Source of the DNA: Burkholderiaceae bacterium
GTDB taxonomy: Bacteria; Pseudomonadota; Gammaproteobacteria; Burkholderiales; Burkholderiaceae_C
DNA length: 64,000 bases
Direction of reading: 5' to 3'
Assembly (NCBI GenBank): GCA_024235995.1
Contig: JACKLI010000001.1
Location: forward strand, 1,178,001 to 1,242,000
Both the position numbers and the translations under genes were made by a program. The number at the start of each line of letters is the position of its first letter. Within the stretch, counting starts at the first letter, position 1. Shown one piece after another: positions 1 through 8,723 of this stretch. The notes beneath the pieces are model-generated. The model made no database searches. It was given only the letters and a program-made list of their open reading frames with translations, and was not told the origin of the DNA.

Positions 1-1732
1 GGCCTACTTTCGCGCGGGCGAGGTCATCCTGGACGTGGGCTCGGCGCCGACGCATCTGTTCGTCCTGATCAAGGGCCGCGTGAGCCAGTTCGACGGCGAC
101 GAGTGCGTGGCCCGCTACGGGCCGGACGACAGCTTCGACGGCCGCGGCCTGGTGGCCGGCAAGTCCAGCAGCCGCTTCGTGGCCGACGAGGAGGTGGTGG
201 CTTATGAACTGGCGCACCAGACCGTCAACGACCTGATCGCCGCCAACGCCGACTTCGGCGCGCTGCTGTTCTCCGACCTGGGCGCCAAGCTCAGCGCGGC
301 CGGCCAGCGGCGCAGCAGCAACGAGTTCCAGGCGCTCAACCTCTCCCGCGTGGACGAGGCCTTCGTGCGCCCCGCGCACATCGTCGAGTGGGACACCGAC
401 ATCGTCTCCGTCGTTCGGCTGTTCCAGCGCGAGCACACCACCAACGTGCTGGTGCGCGACGCGCGCCAGAGCCCGCCGCTGCTCGGCATGTTCACCACCA
501 ACGCGCTGCAGCGCGCCATCCTGTCCGGGCGCGCGCTGGAGCAGATCGCGGTGGGCGAGCTGGCCAACTGGTCGCTGATCAGCGTGCGGCCCTCGGCCCA
601 GGTGGGCGACGCGCTGGCCATCATGCTGCGCCACCACATCCACCGCGTGGTGGTGCGCGAGGGCGAGCAGGTGCAGGGCGTGCTGGAGGCGCTGGACGTG
701 TTCAGCTTCCTGTCCAACCACTCCATGCTGATCGGCCTGCGCATCAACGCCGCCGCCAGCATCGACGAGCTGGCCGAGGCGGCCAAGCAGATCACCGGCA
801 TGATCGGCCGCCAGTTCCGCGGCGGTACGCAGGTGATGCTGATCGCCCGCATGGTGCAGGACCTGAACGCCCGCCTGTTCGAGCGCGCCTGGCAGCTCAT
901 CGCCCCGCCCGAGCTGGTGGCCGCCAGCTGCCTGCTGGTGATGGGCAGCGAAGGCCGCGGCGAGCAGCTTTTGAAGACCGACCAGGACAACGCGCTGATC
1001 CTGCGCGACGGCTACGCACCGCCGGCCGACCTGGCCGCCATCTGCGAGCGCTTCTCGGCAGCGCTGGAGCGCTTCGGCTACCCGCCCTGCCCGGGCCGCA
1101 TCATGCTCAGCAACCCGGCCTGGCGCATGCCCGCGGCCGACTTTGCCCGCACCGTGCGCGAGTGGCTGGTCATGCCCAGCCCCGACAGCCTGATGAACCT
1201 GGCGATCTTTCTGGACGCGCACGCCGTGGCCGGCGACGCCGCGCTGCTGGCCGGCGTGCGCGACGCGCTGTGGTCGCTGGCCATCGACAACGACGTGATG
1301 CTGGCGCGCTTTGCCGCCGCCATTGATCTGTTCTCGGGCAGCGGGCGCTGGTGGCACCGCCTGCTGGGCGACGGGGTGGACCGCATCAACCTCAAGAAGG
1401 AAGGCATTTTTCCCACCGTGCACGGCGTGCGCAGCCTGGCGCTGGCGCACCGCGTGGCCGAGACCTCCACCACCGAGCGGCTTGCCCGGCTGGTCGAGGC
1501 GCAGGTGCTCGACCCCGACCTGGCGCGCGACCTGACCGATGCCCTGCAACTGCTGATGGCGCTCAAGCTCAAGGCCGGGCTGGACGAGATGGATCGGGGC
1601 GACGCGGTGTCCGGCGCGGTCGACCCGAGCGCGCTGTCGCCGCTGGAGCGTGACCTGCTGAAGGACGCGCTGGGCGTGGTCAAGCGCTTCAAGACGCTGC
1701 TGCGCCAGCGCTTTCGGTTGAACGCGCTGTGA
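1..1732 (+). CDS. DUF294/CBS/cyclic-nucleotide-binding sensor protein, 5' partial
   Basis: The reading frame runs in from the left edge (first codon at base 2), so the start is outside the window; 576 residues are visible. In order they show the end of a cyclic-nucleotide-binding fold (residues about 1-75, FRAGEVIL and FVLIKGRV), a CBS pair (about 125-245), a DUF294 nucleotidyltransferase-like domain with GSEGRGEQ and KTDQDNAL near residues 315-335, and a helical DUF294 C-terminal domain. Proteins of this build are thought to be cytoplasmic signalling proteins, and they often sit beside a DnaQ-like exonuclease and acetate permease genes, as here. The stop overlaps the next gene, so the two are probably co-translated. 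Ligand and target are unknown. Confidence 0.85.
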   Translation, partial: AYFRAGEVILDVGSAPTHLFVLIKGRVSQFDGDECVARYGPDDSFDGRGLVAGKSSSRFVADEEVVAYELAHQTVNDLIAANADFGALLFSDLGAKLSAAGQRRSSNEFQALNLSRVDEAFVRPAHIVEWDTDIVSVVRLFQREHTTNVLVRDARQSPPLLGMFTTNALQRAILSGRALEQIAVGELANWSLISVRPSAQVGDALAIMLRHHIHRVVVREGEQVQGVLEALDVFSFLSNHSMLIGLRINAAASIDELAEAAKQITGMIGRQFRGGTQVMLIARMVQDLNARLFERAWQLIAPPELVAASCLLVMGSEGRGEQLLKTDQDNALILRDGYAPPADLAAICERFSAALERFGYPPCPGRIMLSNPAWRMPAADFARTVREWLVMPSPDSLMNLAIFLDAHAVAGDAALLAGVRDALWSLAIDNDVMLARFAAAIDLFSGSGRWWHRLLGDGVDRINLKKEGIFPTVHGVRSLALAHRVAETSTTERLARLVEAQVLDPDLARDLTDALQLLMALKLKAGLDEMDRGDAVSGAVDPSALSPLERDLLKDALGVVKRFKTLLRQRFRLNAL

Positions 1733-2355
1733 GCTGGCTCGACGCCCTCAAGACGCGCCGCGCGCGCCAGCGCCTGCAGGGCGGCGAATGGGCTTTTCTG
1801 CTCGACGCGCCGCCGCCCGACGAATGGGTGGCGCTGGACTGCGAAACCACCGGCCTGAACACCCGCACCGACGAGATCATCGCGATCGGCGCGGTGCGCA
1901 TCAAGGGCCGGCGCATCCTCACCAGCCAGCGGCTGGAGCTGCTGATCCGGCCCGAGAAGGCCGTCTCGGCCGACAGCATCCGCGTGCACCGCCTGCGCGA
2001 GCAGGACGTGGCCGGCGGCCTGCCCGCGCCCGAGGCGGTGCGCCGCCTGCTGCACTTCATCGGCGCGCGCCCGCTGGTGGGCTACTTCCTCGAATTCGAC
2101 GTCGCCATGATCAACCGCGTGGCGCGCCCGCTGCTGGGCATGGGCCTGCCGCAGCCGCAGATCGAGGTCTCGCGCCTGTACTACGACCACAAGTTTCGCC
2201 AGCTGCCGCCCTACCAGCAGCACGACCAGGCCGACATCGACCTGCGCTTTGCCACCATCATGGCCGACCTGGGCCTGCCCACGCGCGACGCGCATGACGC
2301 GCTGAACGACGCGGTGATGGCGGCGCTGGCCTTTATCCGCCTGCGTGAGTTGTGA
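1729..2355 (+). CDS. 3'-5' exonuclease, DnaQ/RNase T family
   Basis: A 208-residue protein of the DEDD exonuclease superfamily (DNA polymerase III epsilon-like). The ExoI motif DCETTG is at about residue 37 and supplies the metal-binding Asp and Glu; FDVAMINR fits ExoII and HDALNDAV near residue 188 fits ExoIII of the DEDDh subgroup. The GTG start overlaps the stop of the upstream gene (GTGA), so translation is probably coupled. It is too short to carry the tau-binding tail of a replicative epsilon subunit. The DUF294 + exonuclease pair next to ActP is a recurrent arrangement in proteobacteria; the substrate of the nuclease is not known from the sequence. Confidence 0.88.
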   Translation: MSWLDALKTRRARQRLQGGEWAFLLDAPPPDEWVALDCETTGLNTRTDEIIAIGAVRIKGRRILTSQRLELLIRPEKAVSADSIRVHRLREQDVAGGLPAPEAVRRLLHFIGARPLVGYFLEFDVAMINRVARPLLGMGLPQPQIEVSRLYYDHKFRQLPPYQQHDQADIDLRFATIMADLGLPTRDAHDALNDAVMAALAFIRLREL

Positions 2356-2393
2356 AGCACGCACAGGCTGTGCAGACGACGTCGACTGATCCA

Positions 2394-2420
2394 TGAAAAA
2401 GAGGGCCCGCAGGCCCTCTT
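2394..2420 (-). terminator. Rho-independent terminator of the actP operon
   Basis: A perfect 9-bp inverted repeat (AAGAGGGCC / GGCCCTCTT, loop of 4) lies between the convergent exonuclease and actP genes. Read on the minus strand the stem is followed by a run of five T, which makes it a good terminator for actP. In the plus direction the T-run is only two bases, so it is weaker for the exonuclease transcript. Confidence 0.8.
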
Positions 2421-2437
2421 GTGGGTGGCGCTGGCAA

Positions 2438-4165
2438 TCAGTGCCCCGACGCCTTCGACGCCCCCAGGCCTGTCTCCGAGCGCACCTGCTGCGCCGGGAA
2501 GGCCGCGCGCTCCTTGGCCGCCTGCGCGCTGCGGTCCAGGATGGAGAACAGCCACACGCCGACGAAGCCGATGGTCATCGAGAACAGCGCCGGCGAGGTG
2601 TAGGGGAACCAGGCGCTGCCCTTGGGGTAGCCCAGCGTGGCTTCCCACACCGAGGGCGACACCACGGTGAGCGCCACCGAGGAGATCAGGCCCAGGAAGC
2701 CGCCGATCACCGCGCCCCGGGTGGTGCAGTCCTTCCACAGCACCGACAGCATCAGCGGCGGCAGGTTGGCCGAGGCGGCCACGGCAAAGGCCAGCGACAC
2801 CATGAAGGCGATGTTCTGCTTCTCGAACACGATGCCCAGCAGCACGGCGATGATGCCCAGCGCCACCGTGGTGATGCGCGAGACGCGCAGCTCGGCCGCG
2901 CTGTCGGCCTTGCCGTTCTTGAACACGGTGGCGTACAGGTCGTGCGACACGGCCGAGGCGCCCGACAGCGTCAGGCCCGCGACCACGGCCAGGATGGTGG
3001 CGAAGGCCACGGCCGAGATGAAGCCGTAGAACACGTCGCCGCCCACGCTCTTGGCCACCAGCACCGCCGCCATGTTGGCCGTGCCCGCGCCGCCCTTGAT
3101 CACGCCCTTGGCGGTGTCGGCCATGTCGGGGTTGGTCAGCACCATGGTGATGGCGCCGAAGCCGATGACGAAGATGATGACGTAGAAGTAGCCGATCCAG
3201 GTGGTGGCCCACAGCACGCTCTTGCGCGCCTCCTTGGCGTCGGGCACGGTGAAGAAGCGCATCAGGATGTGGGGCAGGCCCAGCGTGCCGAACATCAGCG
3301 CCATGCCGAAGCTGATGGCCGAGACCGGGTCCTTGATGAAGCCGCCCGGGCCCATGATGGACAGGCCCAGCTTGGCCGCCACGTCGGGCGCGGCGCCGCC
3401 GTTGGCGGCGATCTGGGTGCGCACGCGCACGCCGTCGGCAAACAGCGCCTCGGGGCTGAAGCCGTAGCGGGCCAGCACCATGAAGCCCATGAAGGTCACG
3501 CCGGCCAGCAGCAGGCAGGCCTTGATGATCTGCACCCAGGTGGTGGCCGTCATGCCGCCGAACAGCACGTAGATCATCATCAGCACGCCCACCAGCACCA
3601 CGGCGATCCAGTAGTCCAGGCCGAACAGCAGCTTGATGAGTTGCCCGGCACCGACCATCTGCGCGATCAGGTAGAAGGCCACCACCACCAATGTGCCGCA
3701 GGCGGCGAAGGTGCGAAACGGCGTTTGCGAAAAGCGGTAGCCGGCGACGTCGGCAAAGGTGAACTTGCCCAGGTTGCGCAGGCGCTCGGCCAGCAGGAAG
3801 GTCAGGATCGGCCAGCCCACCAGGAAGCCGATGGAGTAGATCAGCCCGTCGTAGCCGGTGGCCATCACGGCCGCCGAAATGCCCAGGAACGACGCCGCCG
3901 ACATGTAGTCGCCGGCAATGGCCAGGCCGTTCTGGAAGCCCGTGATGCCGCCGCCGGCGGTGTAGAAGTCGGCCGCTGACTTGGTGCGGCTGGCAGCCCA
4001 CTTGGTGATCCACAGCGTGCCGGCCACGAACACCGTGAACATGATGATGGCGATCCAGTTGGTGGCCTGTTTGGCGGCCTGGCCGACGTCGCCGCCGGCG
4101 GCCCATGCAGCGCCGCTGGCTGCCAGCAGGGCGGCAGGCATGAGGAGAGTGCGTGCGCGGTTCAT
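2438..4165 (-). CDS. actP: Cation/acetate symporter ActP (SSS family)
   Basis: A 575-residue sodium:solute symporter with a cleavable-looking N-terminal signal (LLMPAALLAASGAAWA) followed by about 13 hydrophobic segments, as in ActP. Stretches typical of the acetate permease group include TAGGGITGFQNGLAIAGDY, SAASFLG and GGMTATTWVQIIKA. It imports acetate and other short monocarboxylates with Na+ across the inner membrane. The ATG at 4163-4165 overlaps the TGA of yjcH (ATGA), and 575 aa is the normal family length; longer upstream extensions run through yjcH and are not believed. Acetyl-CoA synthetase, the usual partner, is not in the window. Confidence 0.93.
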   Translation of the reverse strand: MNRARTLLMPAALLAASGAAWAAGGDVGQAAKQATNWIAIIMFTVFVAGTLWITKWAASRTKSAADFYTAGGGITGFQNGLAIAGDYMSAASFLGISAAVMATGYDGLIYSIGFLVGWPILTFLLAERLRNLGKFTFADVAGYRFSQTPFRTFAACGTLVVVAFYLIAQMVGAGQLIKLLFGLDYWIAVVLVGVLMMIYVLFGGMTATTWVQIIKACLLLAGVTFMGFMVLARYGFSPEALFADGVRVRTQIAANGGAAPDVAAKLGLSIMGPGGFIKDPVSAISFGMALMFGTLGLPHILMRFFTVPDAKEARKSVLWATTWIGYFYVIIFVIGFGAITMVLTNPDMADTAKGVIKGGAGTANMAAVLVAKSVGGDVFYGFISAVAFATILAVVAGLTLSGASAVSHDLYATVFKNGKADSAAELRVSRITTVALGIIAVLLGIVFEKQNIAFMVSLAFAVAASANLPPLMLSVLWKDCTTRGAVIGGFLGLISSVALTVVSPSVWEATLGYPKGSAWFPYTSPALFSMTIGFVGVWLFSILDRSAQAAKERAAFPAQQVRSETGLGASKASGH

Positions 4166-4470
4166 TGGGTGGCGTCCTTCAGGATGTCGCGGGTGAGGGC
4201 GTCGAACTCTTTGTTCGCGCGGCGCACGTAGATGCCGGTGATGGCGACGGTGAACACGATCACCGCCATGCCCAGCGGAATGCCCAGAGTGGTGACGCCG
4301 GCGCCGATGGGCTTGGCCAGCAGGGCCTTGTCGAAGGCGATCAGGCCGATGTAGCCGTAGTACACGATCAGCATCAGGATCGTGAGCCACCAGCCCAGGC
4401 GCGTGCGCGTGGCCTTGAGCTGCTGGTATTTGGGGTTGCGCTCGATCCGCTCGACCAGGGGGTCTTGCAT
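4162..4470 (-). CDS. yjcH: DUF485 membrane protein (YjcH)
   Basis: A 102-residue inner-membrane protein of family DUF485, the small partner gene that precedes actP in many bacteria. It has a polar N-terminus (LVERIERNPKYQQLKATR), two transmembrane helices (LGWWLTILMLIVYYGYI and a second around MAVIVFTVAITGIYV) and an RRANKEFD tail. The ATG at 4468-4470 is chosen because GGAGAC precedes it by 4-5 bases and the family begins here; an upstream in-frame extension is proline-rich and unlike the family. Its stop overlaps the actP start. Molecular role in transport is not established. Confidence 0.9.
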   Translation of the reverse strand: MQDPLVERIERNPKYQQLKATRTRLGWWLTILMLIVYYGYIGLIAFDKALLAKPIGAGVTTLGIPLGMAVIVFTVAITGIYVRRANKEFDALTRDILKDATQ

Positions 4471-4886
4471 GCTTGTCTCCTCCGGGCCTTGGGCCCTGGG
4501 TGGGTGGGGTGGCCACACGGCCGGGGCGGATTGTGGGGACGGAGGCTGACGCAAACCTAACAAGCGCGCGGATTCGGTGGCGGATTGAAAAATGCCGTGG
4601 CGCGTGCCGTCTGTGGTTTTTTTCACGGTGCCGGTTCTAGGGGTTTCCCCGCGCGTTGTAGGCCGAACGAATCACTCGGCGTACGGCGCCAAACCCTTGT
4701 CTGAAAAGAACAAACCTTCACTTTGCCGGCGCTGGCGAGGCATGCGATGCCGGCTGGTGCGCGCGCTCGGTCGTCAAGAAATGTAATAACCAAGTCCTCA
4801 TGTGCCGAAATAATGGCGCGTGCGCCTGCCGCATCCGATGGGGGAGGACGTCGGTACCCAGGATCGATCGAGGAGAACCACCCAGC
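4471..4886. other. Divergent intergenic region, yjcH-actP / MFS transporter
   Basis: This 416-bp region separates two divergent transcription units and should carry both promoters. It is less GC-rich than the genes around it in places (for example AAGAAATGTAATAACC near 4780). No pair of -35/-10 boxes with good spacing stands out on either strand, and no strong inverted repeat was seen. The only clear signal is the ribosome binding site AGGAGAA at 4871-4877 of the MFS gene. Confidence 0.5.
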
Positions 4887-6605
4887 ATGACCGCAGCACA
4901 GGCATCGAAGTCGGCCCCGGAGGCCGCTGGCATCATGGCGCCGCCGGCGCGGGCCGCCCGGGCCGACCGGAGAACCGACCGCAAGATCATCTTCGCCTCC
5001 TCGCTGGGCACGATGTTCGAGTGGTACGACTTCTACCTCTACGGCGCGCTGGCCGGCATCATCGCCAAGCAGTTCTTCACCGGGCTCGATCCCACCTCGG
5101 CCTTCATCTTCGCGCTGCTGGGCTTTGCCGCCGGCTTCATCGTGCGGCCGTTCGGCGCGCTGGTGTTCGGCCGCCTGGGCGACATGATCGGGCGCAAGTA
5201 CACCTTCCTGGTCACCATCGTCATCATGGGCCTGACGACCTTCCTGGTCGGCATCCTGCCCACCTACGGCACCCTGGGCGTGTTCGCGCCCATCGTGCTG
5301 ATTGCCCTGCGCATGCTGCAGGGCCTGGCGCTGGGCGGCGAATACGGCGGCGCGGCCACCTACGTGGCCGAGCACGCGCCGCCGGGCAAGCGCGGCCTGT
5401 ACACGTCCTGGATCCAGACCACGGCCACGGTGGGCCTGATGATGTCGCTGCTGGTGATCCTGGGCGTGCGCAACCTGATGAGCGAGGAGGCCTTTGCCGA
5501 CTGGGGCTGGCGCATTCCCTTCCTGGCCTCCATCGGCCTGCTGGTGGTGTCGGTGTGGATCCGGCTGTCGCTGGCCGAGTCGCCGGCCTTCCAGCGCATC
5601 AAGGCGCAGGGCAAGGTGTCGCGGGCGCCCCTGACCGAGTCGTTCACGCACTGGAAGAACCTGCGCCTGGTGCTGCTTGCCCTGTTCGGCCTGGTGGCCG
5701 GGCAGGCGGTGGTCTGGTACACCGGGCAGTTCTACACGCTGTTCTTCCTGACCAAGGTGCTGCAGGTGGACCTGACGACGGCCGACATCCTGATCGCCGT
5801 GGCGCTGCTCATCGGCACGCCGTTTTTCGTCGTCTTCGGCGCACTGTCCGACCGCGTGGGCCGCAAGCCCATCATCATGGCCGGCCTGCTGCTGGCGGTG
5901 CTGACCTATTTCCCGCTGTTCCACGCCCTGACGCAGGCGGCCAACCCCGACCTGGCCCTGGCGCAGGCCAAGGCCGAGGTGGTGGTCACGGCCGCGCGGC
6001 GCGACTGCTCGTTCGGCGGCAAGCCGGTGGCGCGGGCGATCGACTTCCGCACCTCGTGCGACATCGCCAAGCGCTTTCTGGCCCAGAACTCGGTGAGCTA
6101 CAAGAACGCGTCGGCCATGGGCGGGCACGCCACGGTGCGCATCGGCGACACGGTCATCACCGCGCCCTCGGGCCGGGTGGTGGGCCAGGCGTTCGACGCC
6201 GAGAGCGAGGCCGCCATCGCCGACTTCAAGAAGCAGGTGAGCGCGGCGCTGAAGGCTGCCGGCTACCCCGCGAAGGCCGACCCGGCCAAGATGAACAAGC
6301 CGCTGATCGTGGCCATCCTGGCGGTGCTGATGGTCTACGTGGCCATGGTCTACGGGCCGATCGCCGCCGCGCTGGTGGAGCTGTTCCCCACCCGCATCCG
6401 CTACACCTCGATGAGCCTGCCCTACCACATCGGCAACGGCTGGTTCGGCGGCATGCTGCCCACCATCTCGTTTGCCATGGTGGCCGCCAACGGCAACATG
6501 TACCACGGCCTGTGGTATCCGATCGTGATCGCGGCGGCCACCCTGGTGGTCGGCCTGCTGTTCTTCCGCGAGACCAAGGACGTGGACATCTACGCGACGG
6601 ATTGA
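4887..6605 (+). CDS. MHS-type MFS transporter with a large internal loop domain
   Basis: A 572-residue major-facilitator protein of the metabolite:H+ symporter (ProP/KgtP/ShiA-like) group. Signatures are GTMFEWYDFYLYG after a polar N-terminus, RPFGALVFGRLGDMIGRK in the loop between helices 2 and 3, and LGGEYGGAATYVAEHAP. It should take up an organic acid or osmolyte with protons; the substrate cannot be read. Family members are usually 430-450 aa: the extra length is a soluble segment of about 115 residues (about 350-467) between helices 8 and 9, containing two cysteines (RRDCSFGG, RTSCDIAK). The ATG at 4887 has AGGAGAA nine bases upstream; a possible earlier start at 4800 lacks one. Confidence 0.88.
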   Translation: MTAAQASKSAPEAAGIMAPPARAARADRRTDRKIIFASSLGTMFEWYDFYLYGALAGIIAKQFFTGLDPTSAFIFALLGFAAGFIVRPFGALVFGRLGDMIGRKYTFLVTIVIMGLTTFLVGILPTYGTLGVFAPIVLIALRMLQGLALGGEYGGAATYVAEHAPPGKRGLYTSWIQTTATVGLMMSLLVILGVRNLMSEEAFADWGWRIPFLASIGLLVVSVWIRLSLAESPAFQRIKAQGKVSRAPLTESFTHWKNLRLVLLALFGLVAGQAVVWYTGQFYTLFFLTKVLQVDLTTADILIAVALLIGTPFFVVFGALSDRVGRKPIIMAGLLLAVLTYFPLFHALTQAANPDLALAQAKAEVVVTAARRDCSFGGKPVARAIDFRTSCDIAKRFLAQNSVSYKNASAMGGHATVRIGDTVITAPSGRVVGQAFDAESEAAIADFKKQVSAALKAAGYPAKADPAKMNKPLIVAILAVLMVYVAMVYGPIAAALVELFPTRIRYTSMSLPYHIGNGWFGGMLPTISFAMVAANGNMYHGLWYPIVIAAATLVVGLLFFRETKDVDIYATD

Positions 6606-6620
6606 CCTGCACGGCAGGCT

Positions 6621-6660
6621 CGCAGCAAAAGGCCCGCGCATGCGCGGGCCTTTTGCTGCG
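6621..6660. terminator. Bidirectional terminator between MFS gene and htpG
   Basis: A perfect 40-bp palindrome with 19-bp arms (stem core AAAAGGCCCGCGC, loop AT) lies between two convergent genes. The stem contains AAAA and TTTT on its flanks, so it can work as an A/T-flanked terminator for both the MFS gene and htpG. Confidence 0.82.
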
Positions 6661-6674
6661 TGGGGTTCGCTCAG

Positions 6675-8642
6675 TCAGACCAGCAGCGCGTTCACGCGCC
6701 GCACGTAGGCGGCGGGGTCCTGTGGCAGGCCACCCTCGGCCAGCAGCGCCTGGTCAAGCAGGATGTGGGCCAGGTCGTCGAAATGCGGGTTGCCCTCCAG
6801 TTTTTTCACCAGCGGGTGCTCGGGGTTGATCTCCAGCACCGGCTTGGTGGCGGGCACGGCCTGGCCGGCCTGGCGCATCAGGCGCTCGAGCTGCAGGCTC
6901 ATGCCGCTGTCCTTGACCACCAGGCAGGCGGGCGAGTCGACCAGGCGCGTGGTGACGCGCACGTCTTCCACGCTGTCCTTCAGCGCCGCCTTCAGGCGCT
7001 CGATCAGCGGCTTGACGGCTTCGGCGGCTTCCTCGGCGGCCTTCTTCTCGGCCTCGTCCTGCAGCTCGCCCAGGTCGACCGCGCCCTTGGCCACCGACTG
7101 CAGCGGCGTGCCGTCGAACTCGCGCAGGAAGGACAGCGACCACTCGTCCACGCGGCCGGTCATCAGGAGCACCTCGATGCCCTTTTTCTTGAACAGCTCC
7201 AGCTGCGGGCTGCCCTTGGCCGCCGCCAGCGAATCGGCGGTGATGTAGTAGATGGCCTTTTGGCCTTCCTTCATGCGCGCCTTGTAGTCGCCCAGCGTCA
7301 CGCTGGCGCTGTCGCTGGTGGTGCTGGCGTAGCGCAGCAGCTTGGCGATGCGCTCGCGGTTGCCGGCGTCTTCGCCCAGGCCTTCCTTCAGCACGGCGCC
7401 GAACTCGCGCCAGAAGGTGGCGTATTTGTCTTCGGCCTTGCCTTCGTTCTTATCCTGCACGTCGGTCACTTCGGCGTCGTCGGCCGCAGGCGCGGCGGCG
7501 GCAGCTGCGGGCGCCTTGGCCAGGTCTTCCAGCAGGCCCAGCACGCGGCGCGTGTTGCCCTCGCGGATGGCGCGCACGTCGCGGCTTTCCTGCAGCAGCT
7601 CGCGGCTGACGTTGAGCGGCAAATCAGCCGAGTCGATCACGCCCTTGACGAAGCGCAGGTAGCGCGGCAGCAGTTGCTCGGCCTCGTCCATGATGAACAC
7701 GCGCTTGACGTACAGCTTGACGCCGGCCTTCTTCTCGCGGTCCCACAGGTCGAACGGCGCGTGGCTGGGCACGTACAGCAGCTGGGTGTATTCGGTGCTG
7801 CCTTCCACGCGGTTGTGCGTCCAGGCCAGGGGCGGCTGCCAGTCGTGCGCGATCTGCTCGTAGAACTGGGTGTACTGCTCGTCACTGATGTCCTTCTTGG
7901 GCCGCGTCCACAGCGCGGTAGCCTGGTTGATGGTTTCCCACTCGCCGGTCTTGACCATCTGGCCGGGCTGGCCTTCCTCCTTGCCGTCCTCCCACGTCTC
8001 GCCCTCCATCTGGATGGGCAGGGCGATGTGGTCGGAGTATTTGTTGATCAGCTCCTTCAGGCGCCAGCCGTCGGCGTACTCCAGCGCGTCCTCGCGCAGG
8101 TGCAGCGTGACGCTGGTGCCGCGCTCGGCACGCGTGATGGCCTCGACCTGGAAGTCGCCGCTGCCCTCGCTCGTCCAGCGCACGCCCTGCTCGGGCGGCA
8201 GGCCGGCGCGGCGCGATTCGACGGTGATGCGGTCGGCCACGATGAAGCCTGAGTAAAAGCCCACGCCGAACTGGCCGATCAGCTGCGCGTCTGCTTTTTG
8301 GTCGCCCGACAGCCGGCTCATGAACTCGCGCGTGCCGCTCTTGGCGATGGTGCCCAGGTGCGCGACGGCTTCGTCCTGGCTCATGCCGATGCCGGTGTCG
8401 GTCACCGTCAGGGTCTTGGTGGCCTTGTCGAAGGCGATGCGCACGCGCAGCTCGGGCTGGTCGCCATACAGGCTGGCGTCGGCCAGGGCCTCGAAGCGCA
8501 GCTTGTCGCAGGCGTCGGAGGCGTTGGAGACCAGCTCGCGCAGAAAAATCTCTTTGTTGGAATACAGCGAATGCGTGACCAGGTGCAGCAGCTGGGCCAC
8601 TTCGGCTTGAAAGGCGTGTTTGGTGCTGGAGGTGGTGGACAT
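6675..8642 (-). CDS. htpG: Molecular chaperone HtpG (Hsp90)
   Basis: A 655-residue bacterial Hsp90, a cytosolic ATP-driven dimeric chaperone. The GHKL ATPase motifs are present: ELVSNASDACDKLRFEAL (N box, Mg and ATP contacts), DTGIGMSQDEA and GQFGVGFYSGF. The middle-domain catalytic-loop Arg region reads NVSRELLQ. Length is slightly above the E. coli protein because of an Ala-rich acidic linker (AKAPAAAAAAPAADDAEV). The ATG at 8642 is chosen because the protein family starts here (TKHAFQAEVAQLL) and a sigma32-like promoter ends only about 40 bases upstream; an in-frame TTG at 8672 would fall at the transcription start. No strong ribosome binding site is visible. Confidence 0.96.
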   Translation of the reverse strand: MSTTSSTKHAFQAEVAQLLHLVTHSLYSNKEIFLRELVSNASDACDKLRFEALADASLYGDQPELRVRIAFDKATKTLTVTDTGIGMSQDEAVAHLGTIAKSGTREFMSRLSGDQKADAQLIGQFGVGFYSGFIVADRITVESRRAGLPPEQGVRWTSEGSGDFQVEAITRAERGTSVTLHLREDALEYADGWRLKELINKYSDHIALPIQMEGETWEDGKEEGQPGQMVKTGEWETINQATALWTRPKKDISDEQYTQFYEQIAHDWQPPLAWTHNRVEGSTEYTQLLYVPSHAPFDLWDREKKAGVKLYVKRVFIMDEAEQLLPRYLRFVKGVIDSADLPLNVSRELLQESRDVRAIREGNTRRVLGLLEDLAKAPAAAAAAPAADDAEVTDVQDKNEGKAEDKYATFWREFGAVLKEGLGEDAGNRERIAKLLRYASTTSDSASVTLGDYKARMKEGQKAIYYITADSLAAAKGSPQLELFKKKGIEVLLMTGRVDEWSLSFLREFDGTPLQSVAKGAVDLGELQDEAEKKAAEEAAEAVKPLIERLKAALKDSVEDVRVTTRLVDSPACLVVKDSGMSLQLERLMRQAGQAVPATKPVLEINPEHPLVKKLEGNPHFDDLAHILLDQALLAEGGLPQDPAAYVRRVNALLV

Positions 8643-8680
8643 GGGCTTATGGAATTGAAAGAGAGTTGCCAAAGAAAAGC

Positions 8681-8708
8681 AAATGGATCGCGGCGGCGCG
8701 ATTTCAAG
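8681..8708 (-). promoter_or_regulatory. Sigma32-like heat-shock promoter of htpG
   Basis: On the minus strand CTTGAAA (8702-8708) is followed after 13 bases by ATCCATTT (8681-8688). The heat-shock consensus is CTTGAAA, 11-16 bases, CCCCATNT, so all 7 bases of the -35 and 6 of 8 bases of the -10 match. Its position about 40 bases before the htpG ATG fits control of this chaperone by RpoH. Confidence 0.75.
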
Positions 8709-8723
8709 GCCGCCGCGGACGAA

